A stretch of 64,000 bases of DNA from Izhakiella capsodis (lineage in GTDB: Bacteria; Pseudomonadota; Gammaproteobacteria; Enterobacterales; Enterobacteriaceae). This document shows positions 6,997 to 16,150 of the stretch, piece after piece; within the stretch, counting starts at the first letter, position 1; every line of letters starts with the position of its first letter. Both the position numbers and the translations under genes were made by a program. Location of the stretch: the NCBI RefSeq assembly GCF_900115045.1, contig NZ_FOVC01000004.1:186001-250000 (forward strand), in the 5' to 3' direction. The notes under the pieces are model-generated. The model was not told the origin of the DNA. It did no database searches and saw only the letters and a program-made list of their open reading frames with translations.

Positions 6997-9576
6997 TCAG
7001 TTACTTAGCAGATCAGTCAGCTCCTCATCGCTCAACAGAGCCGTTTCATCCGGCCCGTCTTGTAAAATACTCTCCGCCAAAGACGCTTTTTTCTGTTGCA
7101 GATTGACGATTTTTTCCTCAATGCTGCCTGCGATGATCAGCTTATAGACGAAAACCGCTTTCTGCTGACCGATACGCCACGCACGATCTGTCGCCTGATT
7201 TTCTGCCGCCGGATTCCACCAGGGATCGTAGTGGATCACCGTATCGGCAGCGGTCAGATTCAGCCCCACCCCACCCGCTTTCAAACTGATGAGAAATACC
7301 GGCACCTCTCCACGCTGGAAGCGCTCTACAGGCGCCTGCCGATCGCGGGTGCTGCCGGTCAGCACGGCATATTCAACCCCGGCCTTTTTCAGTTCGTCGG
7401 CGATTAGCCCCAGCATTTCGGTAAACTGCGAAAAAATCAGTATGCGGCGATCTTCAGCCAGCAGCGCTGGCAGCATTTCCCGCAGCATTGTCAGTTTGGC
7501 CGATTGACGAACGCCGGCGGCTCTGTCCAGTCGCATCAGGCGCGGATCGCAACAGATCTGACGCAGCTTCAGCAGTGCATCAAGCACCTGGATGCGGCTC
7601 GATGCATTGCCACGCTGACTGACGGACAGCCTGATTTGGCTCTCCAGCGAAGCGCGTACCGTTTCATACAGGTCGCGCTGCGCATCCCCAAATACGATAC
7701 GGCGTATTATACTGCTTTTTGGCGGCAGCTCTTTGACAACCTCCAGCTTGCGCCGTCGCAGCATAAAAGGTCGCACCCTGTGCGACAACAGCGCACGGCG
7801 GGTAAGATCGCCATCGCGTTCAATCGGCAGGCGCCACTGGTGCAAAAAATCTTTCTCGCTGCCAAAGAAACCAGGCATTAAAAAATCAAATTGCGCCCAA
7901 AGCTCACCGAGGTGGTTCTCCAGCGGGGTTCCCGTCAGACAAAGACGGTGGCGCGCCTGCAGCTTACGAATAGCTCGTCCGGCCTGAGAATGCGGATTTT
8001 TAACGTATTGCGCTTCGTCGAGGATCAGTAGATGCCAGCGTTGAGGCCTTAGCGTCAATTGATCACGCCATAATAATGGATAGCTGGTCAACACGACATC
8101 GTATTGATGGAGCTGAGAAAAATGTTCACGACGCTGTGCACCGCTAAGCGGTAACACTCGCAGGTCGGGTGCAAAGCGCGCTGCTTCACTTAACCAGTTA
8201 TAGATAAGCGTGGTCGGCACCACGATTAACGCTGGGTGATTCAATCTGCCACTCTCTTTTTCCAACAGCAAATGCGCCAGAGTCTGAACCGTTTTTCCCA
8301 GCCCCATATCGTCGGCCAGTACGCCGGCCATAGATTGCCGACTTAATGCCTGCATCCAGCTTACGCCTTGCTGCTGATAATCCCGCAGAATCGTTTTTAA
8401 CCCTGCGGGCGGAGTTACCGCCGGCAACTCACGCGGGTTTTGTCGCCCAGCGCTTAACGCTTGCAGCGCAGTCTCATCTGCGGCTTGCCAGCTTCCGCTT
8501 TGAGACATTGCTGCCAGGCGCCCCCCCTCCCAAAGCGGCAGCTGTAGCGTTGCACTGACCGTTTCACCCTCGGGCAGTAGGTCAATCAGGCCACCGACCA
8601 GGGGTTTCAACTGCCCCGCTGGCATCGCCAGTCGCTCATTATTGACGCTGCATAGCTCAAAAATCTCATCGTCGGCAATCGTATTAAGATCGCCACTCCG
8701 CCAGCGCGTATCCTGCGCGAGCAAATGCGGCATCATTGGCAGCAACGCTATACGCCGCTGACCAACACAGGCATCGAGGCTAATTTCAAGATAGCCCTTT
8801 CTACGCTGGCTCACCCGGGCGCTAACCGCCTCGATATCAGTGCGATTCCAGGTGAAATCGTCATCCAGTGAAACCAGCCAGCCTTTGGCTTTTAATGCCG
8901 GTAATAGCTGCCTGATAATACGCCGCCAGTCATCAGTTCGCTCGGGAACAAACAGCCGCTCGGGTAACGGTGATGTAGGAGGCGTGTAAATATGTCCGGC
9001 TGGCACGACATGCAGACCAGCGTCCAGCAATTCATCCAACCAGCGCTGCTCTTTTTCTGGCTGGCGCACCACCAGCCAGCATTGTCCATCATCGTCGGTA
9101 AAAAGGTTTTCACTGCTGCCAGCGTCTACCATCACCTCGCGATAGCGAAATGACAGTGCGGCAAAATCCAGCCGTTTTTGCCGGTGACCATAGCGACCAT
9201 AGCCACTGACAAAGCGGGAACGTGATTGCAGATGTATAGCGGGAACGGGATCGACGCAAAGTGACAGCGGCGTCAATATCACCTCTTTTTTCGCCGACTG
9301 TTGCTGTAGATCTGCGAGCATTATCGCAGCGACATGGCGGCAGTTGGTATGAACCGGACAGGTGCATTCACCGCTGACATGTAACTTGCCCTGTGGAGTA
9401 CTGAAATGCACAACCACTCTCCAGGGCTCGTCTCCGACGCCGGGTATTTCGCCAGTCAGCAGATTAGGCTGTCGCTGAAGATTTTGCACTCTGGAGATCA
9501 AACCCTGCGCTTTGGCTACAGTTCCTGCGCCTAACCAGCGCCTGACCTGAGCTGCGTCATAGGTGAAAGAAGACAT
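6997..9576 (-). CDS. SWIM zinc-finger SNF2-family DEAD/DEAH helicase
   Basis: The protein has 859 residues (863 if the ATG at 9588 is used). It is an SF2 ATPase of the SNF2/RapA type: a SWIM finger (CTCPVHTNCRH, about residues 75-90), a long middle region, Walker A DDMGLGKT (about 430), a Walker B-like LDEAQ, LTGTPLENHL, and the helicase C domain with FSQFTEMLG and RAWRIGQ. Proteins of this class translocate on double-stranded DNA and remodel DNA-protein complexes; the bacterial SWIM/SNF2 members have no settled role. I prefer the ATG at 9576 because GAGGG lies 5 nt before it, but AAGGA before 9588 is also usable. It is divergent from nrdD across a 225-bp regulatory gap. Confidence 0.88.
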   Translation of the reverse strand: MSSFTYDAAQVRRWLGAGTVAKAQGLISRVQNLQRQPNLLTGEIPGVGDEPWRVVVHFSTPQGKLHVSGECTCPVHTNCRHVAAIMLADLQQQSAKKEVILTPLSLCVDPVPAIHLQSRSRFVSGYGRYGHRQKRLDFAALSFRYREVMVDAGSSENLFTDDDGQCWLVVRQPEKEQRWLDELLDAGLHVVPAGHIYTPPTSPLPERLFVPERTDDWRRIIRQLLPALKAKGWLVSLDDDFTWNRTDIEAVSARVSQRRKGYLEISLDACVGQRRIALLPMMPHLLAQDTRWRSGDLNTIADDEIFELCSVNNERLAMPAGQLKPLVGGLIDLLPEGETVSATLQLPLWEGGRLAAMSQSGSWQAADETALQALSAGRQNPRELPAVTPPAGLKTILRDYQQQGVSWMQALSRQSMAGVLADDMGLGKTVQTLAHLLLEKESGRLNHPALIVVPTTLIYNWLSEAARFAPDLRVLPLSGAQRREHFSQLHQYDVVLTSYPLLWRDQLTLRPQRWHLLILDEAQYVKNPHSQAGRAIRKLQARHRLCLTGTPLENHLGELWAQFDFLMPGFFGSEKDFLHQWRLPIERDGDLTRRALLSHRVRPFMLRRRKLEVVKELPPKSSIIRRIVFGDAQRDLYETVRASLESQIRLSVSQRGNASSRIQVLDALLKLRQICCDPRLMRLDRAAGVRQSAKLTMLREMLPALLAEDRRILIFSQFTEMLGLIADELKKAGVEYAVLTGSTRDRQAPVERFQRGEVPVFLISLKAGGVGLNLTAADTVIHYDPWWNPAAENQATDRAWRIGQQKAVFVYKLIIAGSIEEKIVNLQQKKASLAESILQDGPDETALLSDEELTDLLSN

Positions 9577-9702
9577 GAATACCCTCATGGGTCCTTATAC
9601 GAACGCTTTTTACCGCATAACCGAAAATAGTAACGATCTGCGACGGTGGGATGCAACCTGCATTATCCTCGCGATGGCATTTTATTCACCTTTCTCTGTT
9701 CA

Positions 9703-9716
9703 TTGATCTGCATCAA
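9703..9716 (+). promoter_or_regulatory. FNR box upstream of nrdD
   Basis: TTGATCTGCATCAA is an exact match to the FNR consensus TTGAT-N4-ATCAA. It lies 85 bp before the nrdD start in the gap shared with the divergent helicase gene. FNR activates nrdDG anaerobically in E. coli, so the same is expected here. Confidence 0.88.
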
Positions 9717-9741
9717 TCGCAACGTGCTTAATTTTAACCAG

Positions 9742-9788
9742 ACGCTACATATTGGGTCTATTATCCTAAAAAAACCCTATATATTGTA
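9742..9788 (+). promoter_or_regulatory. Pair of NrdR boxes upstream of nrdD
   Basis: ACGCTACATATTGGGT (9742-9757) and AACCCTATATATTGTA (9773-9788) both resemble the NrdR consensus ACAC-W-ATATA-W-GTGT in their core. They start exactly 31 bp apart, about three helical turns, which is the known arrangement for the dATP-sensing repressor NrdR. The second box ends 12 bp before the nrdD start. No nrdR gene is in the window. Confidence 0.75.
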
Positions 9789-9800
9789 AAGGAGCAGCGC

Positions 9801-11933
9801 GTGGCGACGGTGGTAATCAAGCGGGATGGTTGCAGAGTGGCATTCGATGCCTCGCGTATTGAGCAGGCTATTCACCGGGCAGCGGAAGCTGCCGGAGTTG
9901 CAGATCGCGATTTGAGTCAGACAATTACGGATGCAGTCAGTGATAGCTTACAGACTCAACCCGAGGTCGATATCAGTGAAATTCAACGTTCTGTAGAGAA
10001 CGCGCTGATGGCAAGCCGCTGGCCTGAAGTGGCGCGCTGCTGGATTGAGTATCGTCACGACCGCGACCTGGCTCGCGAGCAGCGGAGCCGCCTTAGTACT
10101 GCCATTCGTGGCCTGATTGAACAAAGCGATGCGGCGCTGCTGACCGAAAATGCCAACAAAGACGGCAAAGTTATCCCGACCCAACGCGATCTGTTAGCCG
10201 GCATCGTGGCAAAGCATTACGCCACGCGCTATTTGTTACCCCGCGATGTTGTTCAGGGGCATGAACGCGGCGAAATTCATTATCACGACCTCGATTACGC
10301 GCCTTTTTTTCCGATGTTTAATTGCATGCTTATCGATCTGAAAGGCATGCTGACTCATGGTTTTAAAATGGGCAACGCGGAAATTGAACCGCCAAAATCT
10401 ATCGCCACCGCTACCGCGGTTACCGCACAAATTATTGCGCAGGTAGCCAGTCACATCTACGGCGGCACGACGATTAATCGCATTGATGAAGTGCTGGCCC
10501 CCTATGTGGACGCCAGTCGCGAGAAACACCGGGCTATCGCCCTTCAGTGGAATATTGCGGATGTTGACGGCTACGCAGATGAACGCACGGAGAAAGAGTG
10601 CTATGACGCCTTCCAGTCGCTGGAGTACGAGGTTAATACCTTGCACACAGCCAATGGACAGACGCCTTTCGTCACCTTTGGCTTTGGTCTGGGCACCGAA
10701 CCTGCTGCGCGCCTGATTCAACAGTCTATTTTGAAAAATCGCCTGGCGGGTCTGGGTAAAAATCGTAAAACCGCCGTGTTTCCCAAGCTGGTATTTGCAC
10801 TGCGCGACGGCGTGAATTTACGTGCAAAGGATGCGAATTACGACATTAAACAGCTGGCGCTGCGCTGTGCCAGTCAGAGAATGTATCCCGATATTCTCAA
10901 CTATGAGCAGGTAGTCAAAGTCACTGGCTCCTTTAAAACCCCAATGGGCTGTCGCAGTTTCCTCGGAGTGTACCAGGAAAACGGCGAGACGATTCATGAA
11001 GGGCGCAACAATATTGGCGTTATCAGCCTCAATCTACCCCGTATTGCGCTGGAGGCTGCTGGCGACGAGCCGCGTTTCTGGTCACTTCTGGATGAACGGC
11101 TGGCGCTGGCAAAAAGCGCATTGATGACCCGCGTAGCGCGCCTGGAGGGTGTAAAAGCCCGCGTAGCACCCATTCTCTATATGGAGGGTGCCTGCGGCGT
11201 ACGTTTACAACCCGACGACGACGTCGCCTCGCTGTTTCGCAACGGCAGAGCAACTCTGTCATTGGGATATATCGGACTGCACGAGACGATTAACGCACTG
11301 TACGGCACCGAATGCCATCTTTTCGACTCACCGCCGCGCCGTGATAAGGCGCTGGCCATTGTTCAGCGTTTGCGCTTAGCAACTGAAGAATGGAAAACCG
11401 AAACTGGCTATGGGTTCAGCCTGTACAGTACACCGAGTGAAAATCTGTGCGACCGCTTCTGCCGCCTTGATGCTGCCCGGTTCGGTATTATTGAGGGAGT
11501 AACGGATAAAGGCTTTTACACTAACAGCTTCCATCTTGATGTGGAAAAAAATGTGAACCCTTATGACAAACTCGACTTCGAAGCGCCCTATCCGCCAGTC
11601 ACCAGCGGCGGCTTCATTTGCTACGGCGAGTACCCGAACTTACAGCACAACCTCAAGGCACTTGAAGACGTCTGGGATTATAGCTATAGCCGGGTTCCCT
11701 ACTACGGCACCAATACTCCGATCGATGAATGTTACCAATGCGGCTATACCGGCGAATTTCATTGCACCAGCAAAGGTTTTGTTTGCCCACGCTGTGGTAA
11801 CCACGATCCTGCCAGCGTTTCCGTAACCCGAAGAGTATGTGGCTATCTGGGTAGCCCCGATGCGCGGCCGTTTAACGCGGGTAAGCAAGAGGAAGTCAAA
11901 CGGCGCGTGAAACATTTATCTCCGGGGGGCTGA
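9801..11933 (+). CDS. nrdD: Anaerobic ribonucleoside-triphosphate reductase, large subunit
   Basis: NrdD reduces NTPs to dNTPs without oxygen, using a glycyl radical and formate. It has 710 residues (712 in E. coli). An N-terminal ATP-cone (residues 1-90, allosteric dATP/ATP site) is followed by the catalytic barrel, a zinc site with two C-x2-C pairs (CYQCGYTGEFHC...CPRCG, about 640-665), and the glycyl radical site RRVCGYLG with Gly681. The start is GTG at 9801, placed by AAAGGAGCAGCGC. Its stop overlaps the nrdG start by 1 nt (TGATG). Confidence 0.97.
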   Translation: MATVVIKRDGCRVAFDASRIEQAIHRAAEAAGVADRDLSQTITDAVSDSLQTQPEVDISEIQRSVENALMASRWPEVARCWIEYRHDRDLAREQRSRLSTAIRGLIEQSDAALLTENANKDGKVIPTQRDLLAGIVAKHYATRYLLPRDVVQGHERGEIHYHDLDYAPFFPMFNCMLIDLKGMLTHGFKMGNAEIEPPKSIATATAVTAQIIAQVASHIYGGTTINRIDEVLAPYVDASREKHRAIALQWNIADVDGYADERTEKECYDAFQSLEYEVNTLHTANGQTPFVTFGFGLGTEPAARLIQQSILKNRLAGLGKNRKTAVFPKLVFALRDGVNLRAKDANYDIKQLALRCASQRMYPDILNYEQVVKVTGSFKTPMGCRSFLGVYQENGETIHEGRNNIGVISLNLPRIALEAAGDEPRFWSLLDERLALAKSALMTRVARLEGVKARVAPILYMEGACGVRLQPDDDVASLFRNGRATLSLGYIGLHETINALYGTECHLFDSPPRRDKALAIVQRLRLATEEWKTETGYGFSLYSTPSENLCDRFCRLDAARFGIIEGVTDKGFYTNSFHLDVEKNVNPYDKLDFEAPYPPVTSGGFICYGEYPNLQHNLKALEDVWDYSYSRVPYYGTNTPIDECYQCGYTGEFHCTSKGFVCPRCGNHDPASVSVTRRVCGYLGSPDARPFNAGKQEEVKRRVKHLSPGG

Positions 11934-12397
11934 TGAATATCCAGCAATATTATCCGGTCGACGTGATAAACGGCCCAGGCACGCGCTGTACACTATTTGT
12001 TTCTGGATGCGAACATCAGTGCCCAGGTTGCTATAACCAGTGCACCTGGCGTACCGATAGCGGCGTGCCTTTTACCATCGAGCGAGAGGAGCAGCTAATT
12101 GCCGATCTTAAAGACAGCCGCATACCCCGGCAAGGTCTCTCGCTTTCTGGCGGCGATCCGCTACATCCGCACAATGTGGCCGATATTCTGAGGCTGGTTA
12201 AACGGGTCAGGCGAGAGTGTGCCGGGAAAGATGTCTGGCTTTGGACCGGATACCGGCTGCAAGAACTAAGCGATGCGCAGCGGGAGGTCGTTGCCCAACT
12301 GGATGTTCTGGTGGACGGTCGCTTTGAGCAGGCCTTAAAAGATCCGGCGCTGGTGTGGCGCGGCAGCAGCAACCAGATTATTCATCGGCTACGTTGA
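11933..12397 (+). CDS. nrdG: Anaerobic ribonucleotide reductase activating protein
   Basis: NrdG is a radical-SAM activase that installs the glycyl radical on NrdD. The protein has 154 residues, as in E. coli. The 4Fe-4S cluster motif C-x3-C-x2-C is GCEHQCPGCYN (from about residue 25), followed by the glycine-rich SAM region LSGGDPL. It is translationally coupled to nrdD through the shared TGATG and therefore under the same FNR and NrdR control. Confidence 0.97.
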   Translation: MNIQQYYPVDVINGPGTRCTLFVSGCEHQCPGCYNQCTWRTDSGVPFTIEREEQLIADLKDSRIPRQGLSLSGGDPLHPHNVADILRLVKRVRRECAGKDVWLWTGYRLQELSDAQREVVAQLDVLVDGRFEQALKDPALVWRGSSNQIIHRLR

Positions 12398-12543
12398 GAT
12401 TAATTGCAAGCCCGACACGCATGAAGCAAGGCTCATTACTTTTCCTGATACTGTGGATATAAAAATTGCGGAATAATCCTGGTTGCATTACGGACAGCAC
12501 CGACCAGGCTTAACGTTTTATAGCCCCTCTTTAAGGAAAAAAT

Positions 12544-13065
12544 ATGCGTAACAGAATTGCGGTACTGATTACCGACGAATTTGAAGACACTGAATTCACC
12601 TCACCCGCAGAAGCCTACCGCGCGGCGGGCTTCGAAGTGGTCACCATTGATGATCAGGCAGGTAAAACTATCAAGGGTAAAAAAGGGCATGCGCTAGTCA
12701 TTGACAAGGCGATCGACGAGGTCAGCACGGCGGAGTTTATTGCATTATTACTGCCGGGCGGTCATTCGCCGGATAATCTCCGCGGGGATGACCGTTTTGT
12801 GAAGTTTACACATGATTTCGTTGTTAGTGGCAAGCCCGTTTTTGCCATTTGCCATGGCCCGCAGCTGCTCATCAGCGCCGGGGTTGTTCGTAGCAGAAAA
12901 ATGACGGCAGTTAAGGCAATCGCCATTGATCTGAAAAATGCCGGCGCCGATTTTCACGACAAGGAGGTGGTTGTCGATAATGAAAATCTGGTCACCAGCA
13001 GGACGCCTGATGATTTACCTGCTTTTAATCGGGAGGCGCTGCGCCTTCTTAAAGCAGTATCCTGA
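12544..13065 (+). CDS. yhbO: DJ-1/PfpI family protein YhbO
   Basis: The protein has 173 residues. The PfpI fold shows the nucleophile elbow AICHGPQLL with its reactive Cys (about residue 104) and the glycine-rich LLPGGHSPD. It matches E. coli YhbO almost throughout, including the C-terminus SRTPDDLPAFNREALRLL. YhbO protects against oxidative, thermal and acid stress, and a protein/DNA deglycase activity has been reported but disputed. It has its own promoter region (146 bp after nrdG) and a TTTAAGGAAAAAAT ribosome-binding site. Confidence 0.95.
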   Translation: MRNRIAVLITDEFEDTEFTSPAEAYRAAGFEVVTIDDQAGKTIKGKKGHALVIDKAIDEVSTAEFIALLLPGGHSPDNLRGDDRFVKFTHDFVVSGKPVFAICHGPQLLISAGVVRSRKMTAVKAIAIDLKNAGADFHDKEVVVDNENLVTSRTPDDLPAFNREALRLLKAVS

Positions 13066-13086
13066 GCCGGGACGGGCAACGCACAT

Positions 13087-13518
13087 TTATTCACCTTTTC
13101 TCAGCCAGTGATGTTTACTGCCAAACCCCTGCGTGTTGTCCGTCATTTTAAGTTCGTTTATTACGATCTCCCACATCGGCGCCTTCGTCTTCATTGCAAC
13201 GGGAAAGCGTCGAACGTAAGCATTTCGCGCAGCGATTTCTTGTTCGTCACTCAGCTGTCGAATTACGCCCTGATATTGCACACCCTTAATCAGCATGATG
13301 TTACGCGTCTGAGCACTGATGGTGCCTGCCACCTGCGGTTGCGCCAGCATCAGCACGCTGTGGCGTGTTTCAGCTTCACTGATCAACCAGAAAACCTGAC
13401 GCTCTTCATTAAACAGATAAAAACAGTTAGCACACCACGGCGGCACTCCGGCGCACAGCGATAAAACATGCTGTTTTTTCAGATAACGGCATATAGCTGC
13501 CGGGATGCTATTATCCAT
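13087..13518 (-). CDS. yhbP: UPF0306 family protein YhbP
   Basis: The protein has 143 residues, convergent with yhbO. It resembles E. coli YhbP (about 147 residues), a pyridoxamine-5'-phosphate-oxidase-like split-barrel protein of unknown role. The N-terminal MDNSIPAAICRYLKKQHVLS and the PPWCANCFYLFNEE segment with two cysteines are visible. Position between yhbO and yhbQ is as in E. coli and supports the name. No function can be given from sequence. Confidence 0.88.
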   Translation of the reverse strand: MDNSIPAAICRYLKKQHVLSLCAGVPPWCANCFYLFNEERQVFWLISEAETRHSVLMLAQPQVAGTISAQTRNIMLIKGVQYQGVIRQLSDEQEIAARNAYVRRFPVAMKTKAPMWEIVINELKMTDNTQGFGSKHHWLRKGE

Positions 13519-13574
13519 ACTGAATCATTCCTGAATCAAAAATAAGCGTTGCCACTTTGGCATCCGGATAAGTT

Positions 13575-13934
13575 ATGGCCTTAGTACCCTTGTTACAGCA
13601 GCAGCGTCCGCATGAACCGCCAGGCACTGGCTCCTCACTGACGGTACCTGAATGGCAACTTTATATTTTACGCACTGCCTACGGCGTACTTTATACAGGT
13701 ATTACCACTGACGTGGCCCGCCGTATGAGCATGCATCAGAACGGAAAAGGGGCAAAATCTCTGCGAGGTAAAGGGCCACTGGAACTCATGTTTCAATTCG
13801 CTGCTGGCGATCGTTCCAGCGCCTCCCACCTTGAATATCACGTTAAACAGCTGACAAGACTGCAAAAACTGCGTCTGATTTCAGAGCGTCCGCCTTGCCT
13901 TAACGACTGGCTGATTCGGATCAGAAGCGACTAA
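13575..13934 (+). CDS. yhbQ: GIY-YIG nuclease family protein YhbQ
   Basis: The protein has 119 residues with a single GIY-YIG domain: LYILRTAYGVLYTGIT gives the two beta strands, then the catalytic Arg region TDVARRMSMHQ and GKGAKSLRGKGPLEL. In E. coli YhbQ has been linked to structure-specific DNA cleavage and repair. An N-terminal extension of about 25 residues precedes the domain relative to E. coli; the frame has no better Met nearer to the domain. Its 3' end overlaps the convergent yhbS by 14 bp. Confidence 0.88.
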   Translation: MALVPLLQQQRPHEPPGTGSSLTVPEWQLYILRTAYGVLYTGITTDVARRMSMHQNGKGAKSLRGKGPLELMFQFAAGDRSSASHLEYHVKQLTRLQKLRLISERPPCLNDWLIRIRSD

Positions 13935-14424
13935 AAGGCGCTGAGAATTCAATTTGCCCCTGCAAGCCGTCAAATGCATGTTCAGCCAACGGATAAACCT
14001 GAAATGTGGCTTCGCTTCCCGGCCACCGGCAACTTAACTGATGACGCGCGGCTGGAGCAAAGCCATAGCGGCCATAGTAAGCCGGGTCGCCCAGTACAAA
14101 AATAGCGCTATAACCAAATTCGTTGAGCGCATCCAGGCCTTCATAAATCAGTTTTTTACCTAAGCTGTCGCCGCGCGCACTCTCATCCACGGCCAGCGGT
14201 GCCAGAGCAACCCAACCTTTGTCTTCATTATTCAACATAACCGGACTGAAGGCGGCATAGCCTAAAACCTGACCATCGTCATCTGTTGCCACCATGCCCA
14301 GGGTTAACAGGCCATTTTCACGCAGTTGTTGCACCAACTCTGCCTCTGCGGAGTCGATAAAACAGCGTCGTAACAGGCTGTCAATACTGGCCGCATCGAC
14401 CCCAATCTCAGTTCGAATCAACAT
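13921..14424 (-). CDS. yhbS: GNAT family N-acetyltransferase YhbS
   Basis: The protein has 167 residues with one GNAT domain. The acetyl-CoA loop is VDESARGDSLGKKLI (Q/RxxGxG/A-like), followed by FVLGDPAYYGRYGFAPA, a segment characteristic of the YhbS group. The start ATG at 14424 overlaps the end of ubiT by 7 bp, so the two genes are translated together. Substrate unknown. Confidence 0.92.
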   Translation of the reverse strand: MLIRTEIGVDAASIDSLLRRCFIDSAEAELVQQLRENGLLTLGMVATDDDGQVLGYAAFSPVMLNNEDKGWVALAPLAVDESARGDSLGKKLIYEGLDALNEFGYSAIFVLGDPAYYGRYGFAPAARHQLSCRWPGSEATFQVYPLAEHAFDGLQGQIEFSAPFSRF

Positions 14425-14957
14425 AGCTTACCCGCGCAATCCAGCGACGAATTCGCGTCCTCGTTAAGTCCGGCTTCGACAAATGAGGCCAGTTTTAACA
14501 AGCCTATACGTAGCGGAGCCGGTAGCGTTTCAAGTTCAATTGCATCCATAAGATTTTTTACCTCCAGCCCGAGTTCGGTGTCACCTTCAATGATAAGCCT
14601 GCGCTGGAAGAATAGCGTATCGGGGTCCTGTCTGCGTGCGGCAATTAACAGTAAATCGTTCGCCTGACCACGGAACCAGGCGTCAGCATGGGTTCCGTCA
14701 GCGAGCTCAATACGCCCCTCTCTCACCGTCATTCGCCAGCATAATCCCAGGTCAGTGATATCAATACCTAACCAGCGCCCTTCCAAAAAGTCTAGCTCCC
14801 CCTCAGCCAAAGCATGGCTGAACTGCCAGCATAGCACTTGTTGCAGCACATGTTTTTTTACAGCGAAAGGCGTAAAACTCAGCGGATAACGCATGAAGTT
14901 TGGCCCTTTGCGCACGCATTCGGCGCGTAAGCGGTTTAACACACTCAACACTCCCAT
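14418..14957 (-). CDS. ubiT: Ubiquinone biosynthesis accessory factor UbiT (SCP2 domain)
   Basis: UbiT (formerly YhbT) is an SCP2 lipid-binding protein needed, with UbiU and UbiV, for oxygen-independent ubiquinone synthesis; it probably presents the hydrophobic intermediates. It has 179 residues with the SCP2 domain spanning about 40-150 (LCWRMTVREGRIELADG, DAWFRGQANDLLLIA). It is divergent from ubiU across 189 bp, which must hold both promoters. Confidence 0.92.
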   Translation of the reverse strand: MGVLSVLNRLRAECVRKGPNFMRYPLSFTPFAVKKHVLQQVLCWQFSHALAEGELDFLEGRWLGIDITDLGLCWRMTVREGRIELADGTHADAWFRGQANDLLLIAARRQDPDTLFFQRRLIIEGDTELGLEVKNLMDAIELETLPAPLRIGLLKLASFVEAGLNEDANSSLDCAGKLC

Positions 14958-15146
14958 TTATCGAATTCTGCTTTATTTTGCCACAGCATGGTTGCAGGTC
15001 AGTTGGCTGGATCAACAAAGAGGACGATTGCCTGTTTTTTTTTCTTAATTGCCGGCAATCAATGCATTTCACTGCCTCAAATCAAGACTCTGGTGCAAAG
15101 GGATATTTAAACTTCTGCACATTGCTAAAAACTAAGGATACCGAGA

Positions 15147-16142
15147 ATGGAACTGCTGTGCCCGGCCGGGAACTTGCCTGCCCTGAAAGCGGCCATTGAT
15201 AATGGCGCGGATGCGGTTTATATCGGCCTAAAAGATGATACTAACGCCCGCCATTTTGCCGGTCTGAATTTTACTGAAAAACGGCTTTGTGAGGCAGCCA
15301 ACTATACTCACCAACGGCGGCGTAAACTGCACGTCGCAATTAATACTTTTGCTCATCCGGATAATTTTTGTCGCTGGCAGCACGCGGTTGACGTTGCGGC
15401 TCAGAGCGGCGCAGATGCATTGATACTCGCGGATATCGCTACCCTGGAGTACGCCTCTACACGCTATCCGGAAATGGAGTTGCACCTCTCCGTTCAGGCT
15501 TCGGCAACCAATAGTGAAGCTATTACTTTCTACCAGCGCAATTTCGCCATCGACCGTGTAGTGCTCCCCCGGGTACTTTCTATGCATCAGGTCCGCCAGC
15601 TGGCGCGCAGTACGTCGGTTCCGCTGGAAGTTTTTGCCTTCGGTAGTCTGTGCATCATGGCGGAAGGGCGTTGCTATCTCTCATCATGGCTGACCGGTGA
15701 GTCACCTAATACCGCTGGTGCCTGCTCGCCGGCGCGTTACGTCCGTTGGCAACAAACGCCGGATGGCCTGGAATCGAGACTTAATGAAGTGTTGGTTGAC
15801 CGCTACGCCCCTAAGGAAAATGCAGGCTACCCTACCCTGTGTAAAGGGCGTTATCGCGTGGACGGAAATTGTTATCACACGCTGGAGGAACCTACCAGCC
15901 TTAATACTCTGGAACTGCTACCCGAATTAATGGCGGCAGGTGTCGTCTCGGTAAAAATCGAGGGACGCCAGCGCAGCCCGGCTTACGTGGCGCAGGTCGC
16001 ACGCATCTGGCGCCAGGCCATCGATCACTGTAAAGCAGCGCCAGAGAGCTTCCGCATCAACCCTGCCTGGATGGAGGGACTTGGCGAACTGGCAGAAGGT
16101 ACGCAGACCACTTTGGGTGCCTATCACCGCCAATGGCAGTAG
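15147..16142 (+). CDS. ubiU: O2-independent ubiquinone hydroxylase subunit UbiU
   Basis: UbiU (YhbU), a U32 peptidase-family protein, forms a heterodimer with UbiV. Each binds a 4Fe-4S cluster, and together they hydroxylate the ubiquinone ring anaerobically using prephenate as oxygen donor. It has 331 residues, as in E. coli. Four candidate ligand cysteines are seen: SLCIMAEGRC, AGACSPARY and TLCKGRY. A ribosome-binding site AAGGATACCGAGA precedes ATG 15147. ubiV follows after 8 bp. Confidence 0.96.
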   Translation: MELLCPAGNLPALKAAIDNGADAVYIGLKDDTNARHFAGLNFTEKRLCEAANYTHQRRRKLHVAINTFAHPDNFCRWQHAVDVAAQSGADALILADIATLEYASTRYPEMELHLSVQASATNSEAITFYQRNFAIDRVVLPRVLSMHQVRQLARSTSVPLEVFAFGSLCIMAEGRCYLSSWLTGESPNTAGACSPARYVRWQQTPDGLESRLNEVLVDRYAPKENAGYPTLCKGRYRVDGNCYHTLEEPTSLNTLELLPELMAAGVVSVKIEGRQRSPAYVAQVARIWRQAIDHCKAAPESFRINPAWMEGLGELAEGTQTTLGAYHRQWQ

Positions 16143-16150
16143 GAGAAAAG

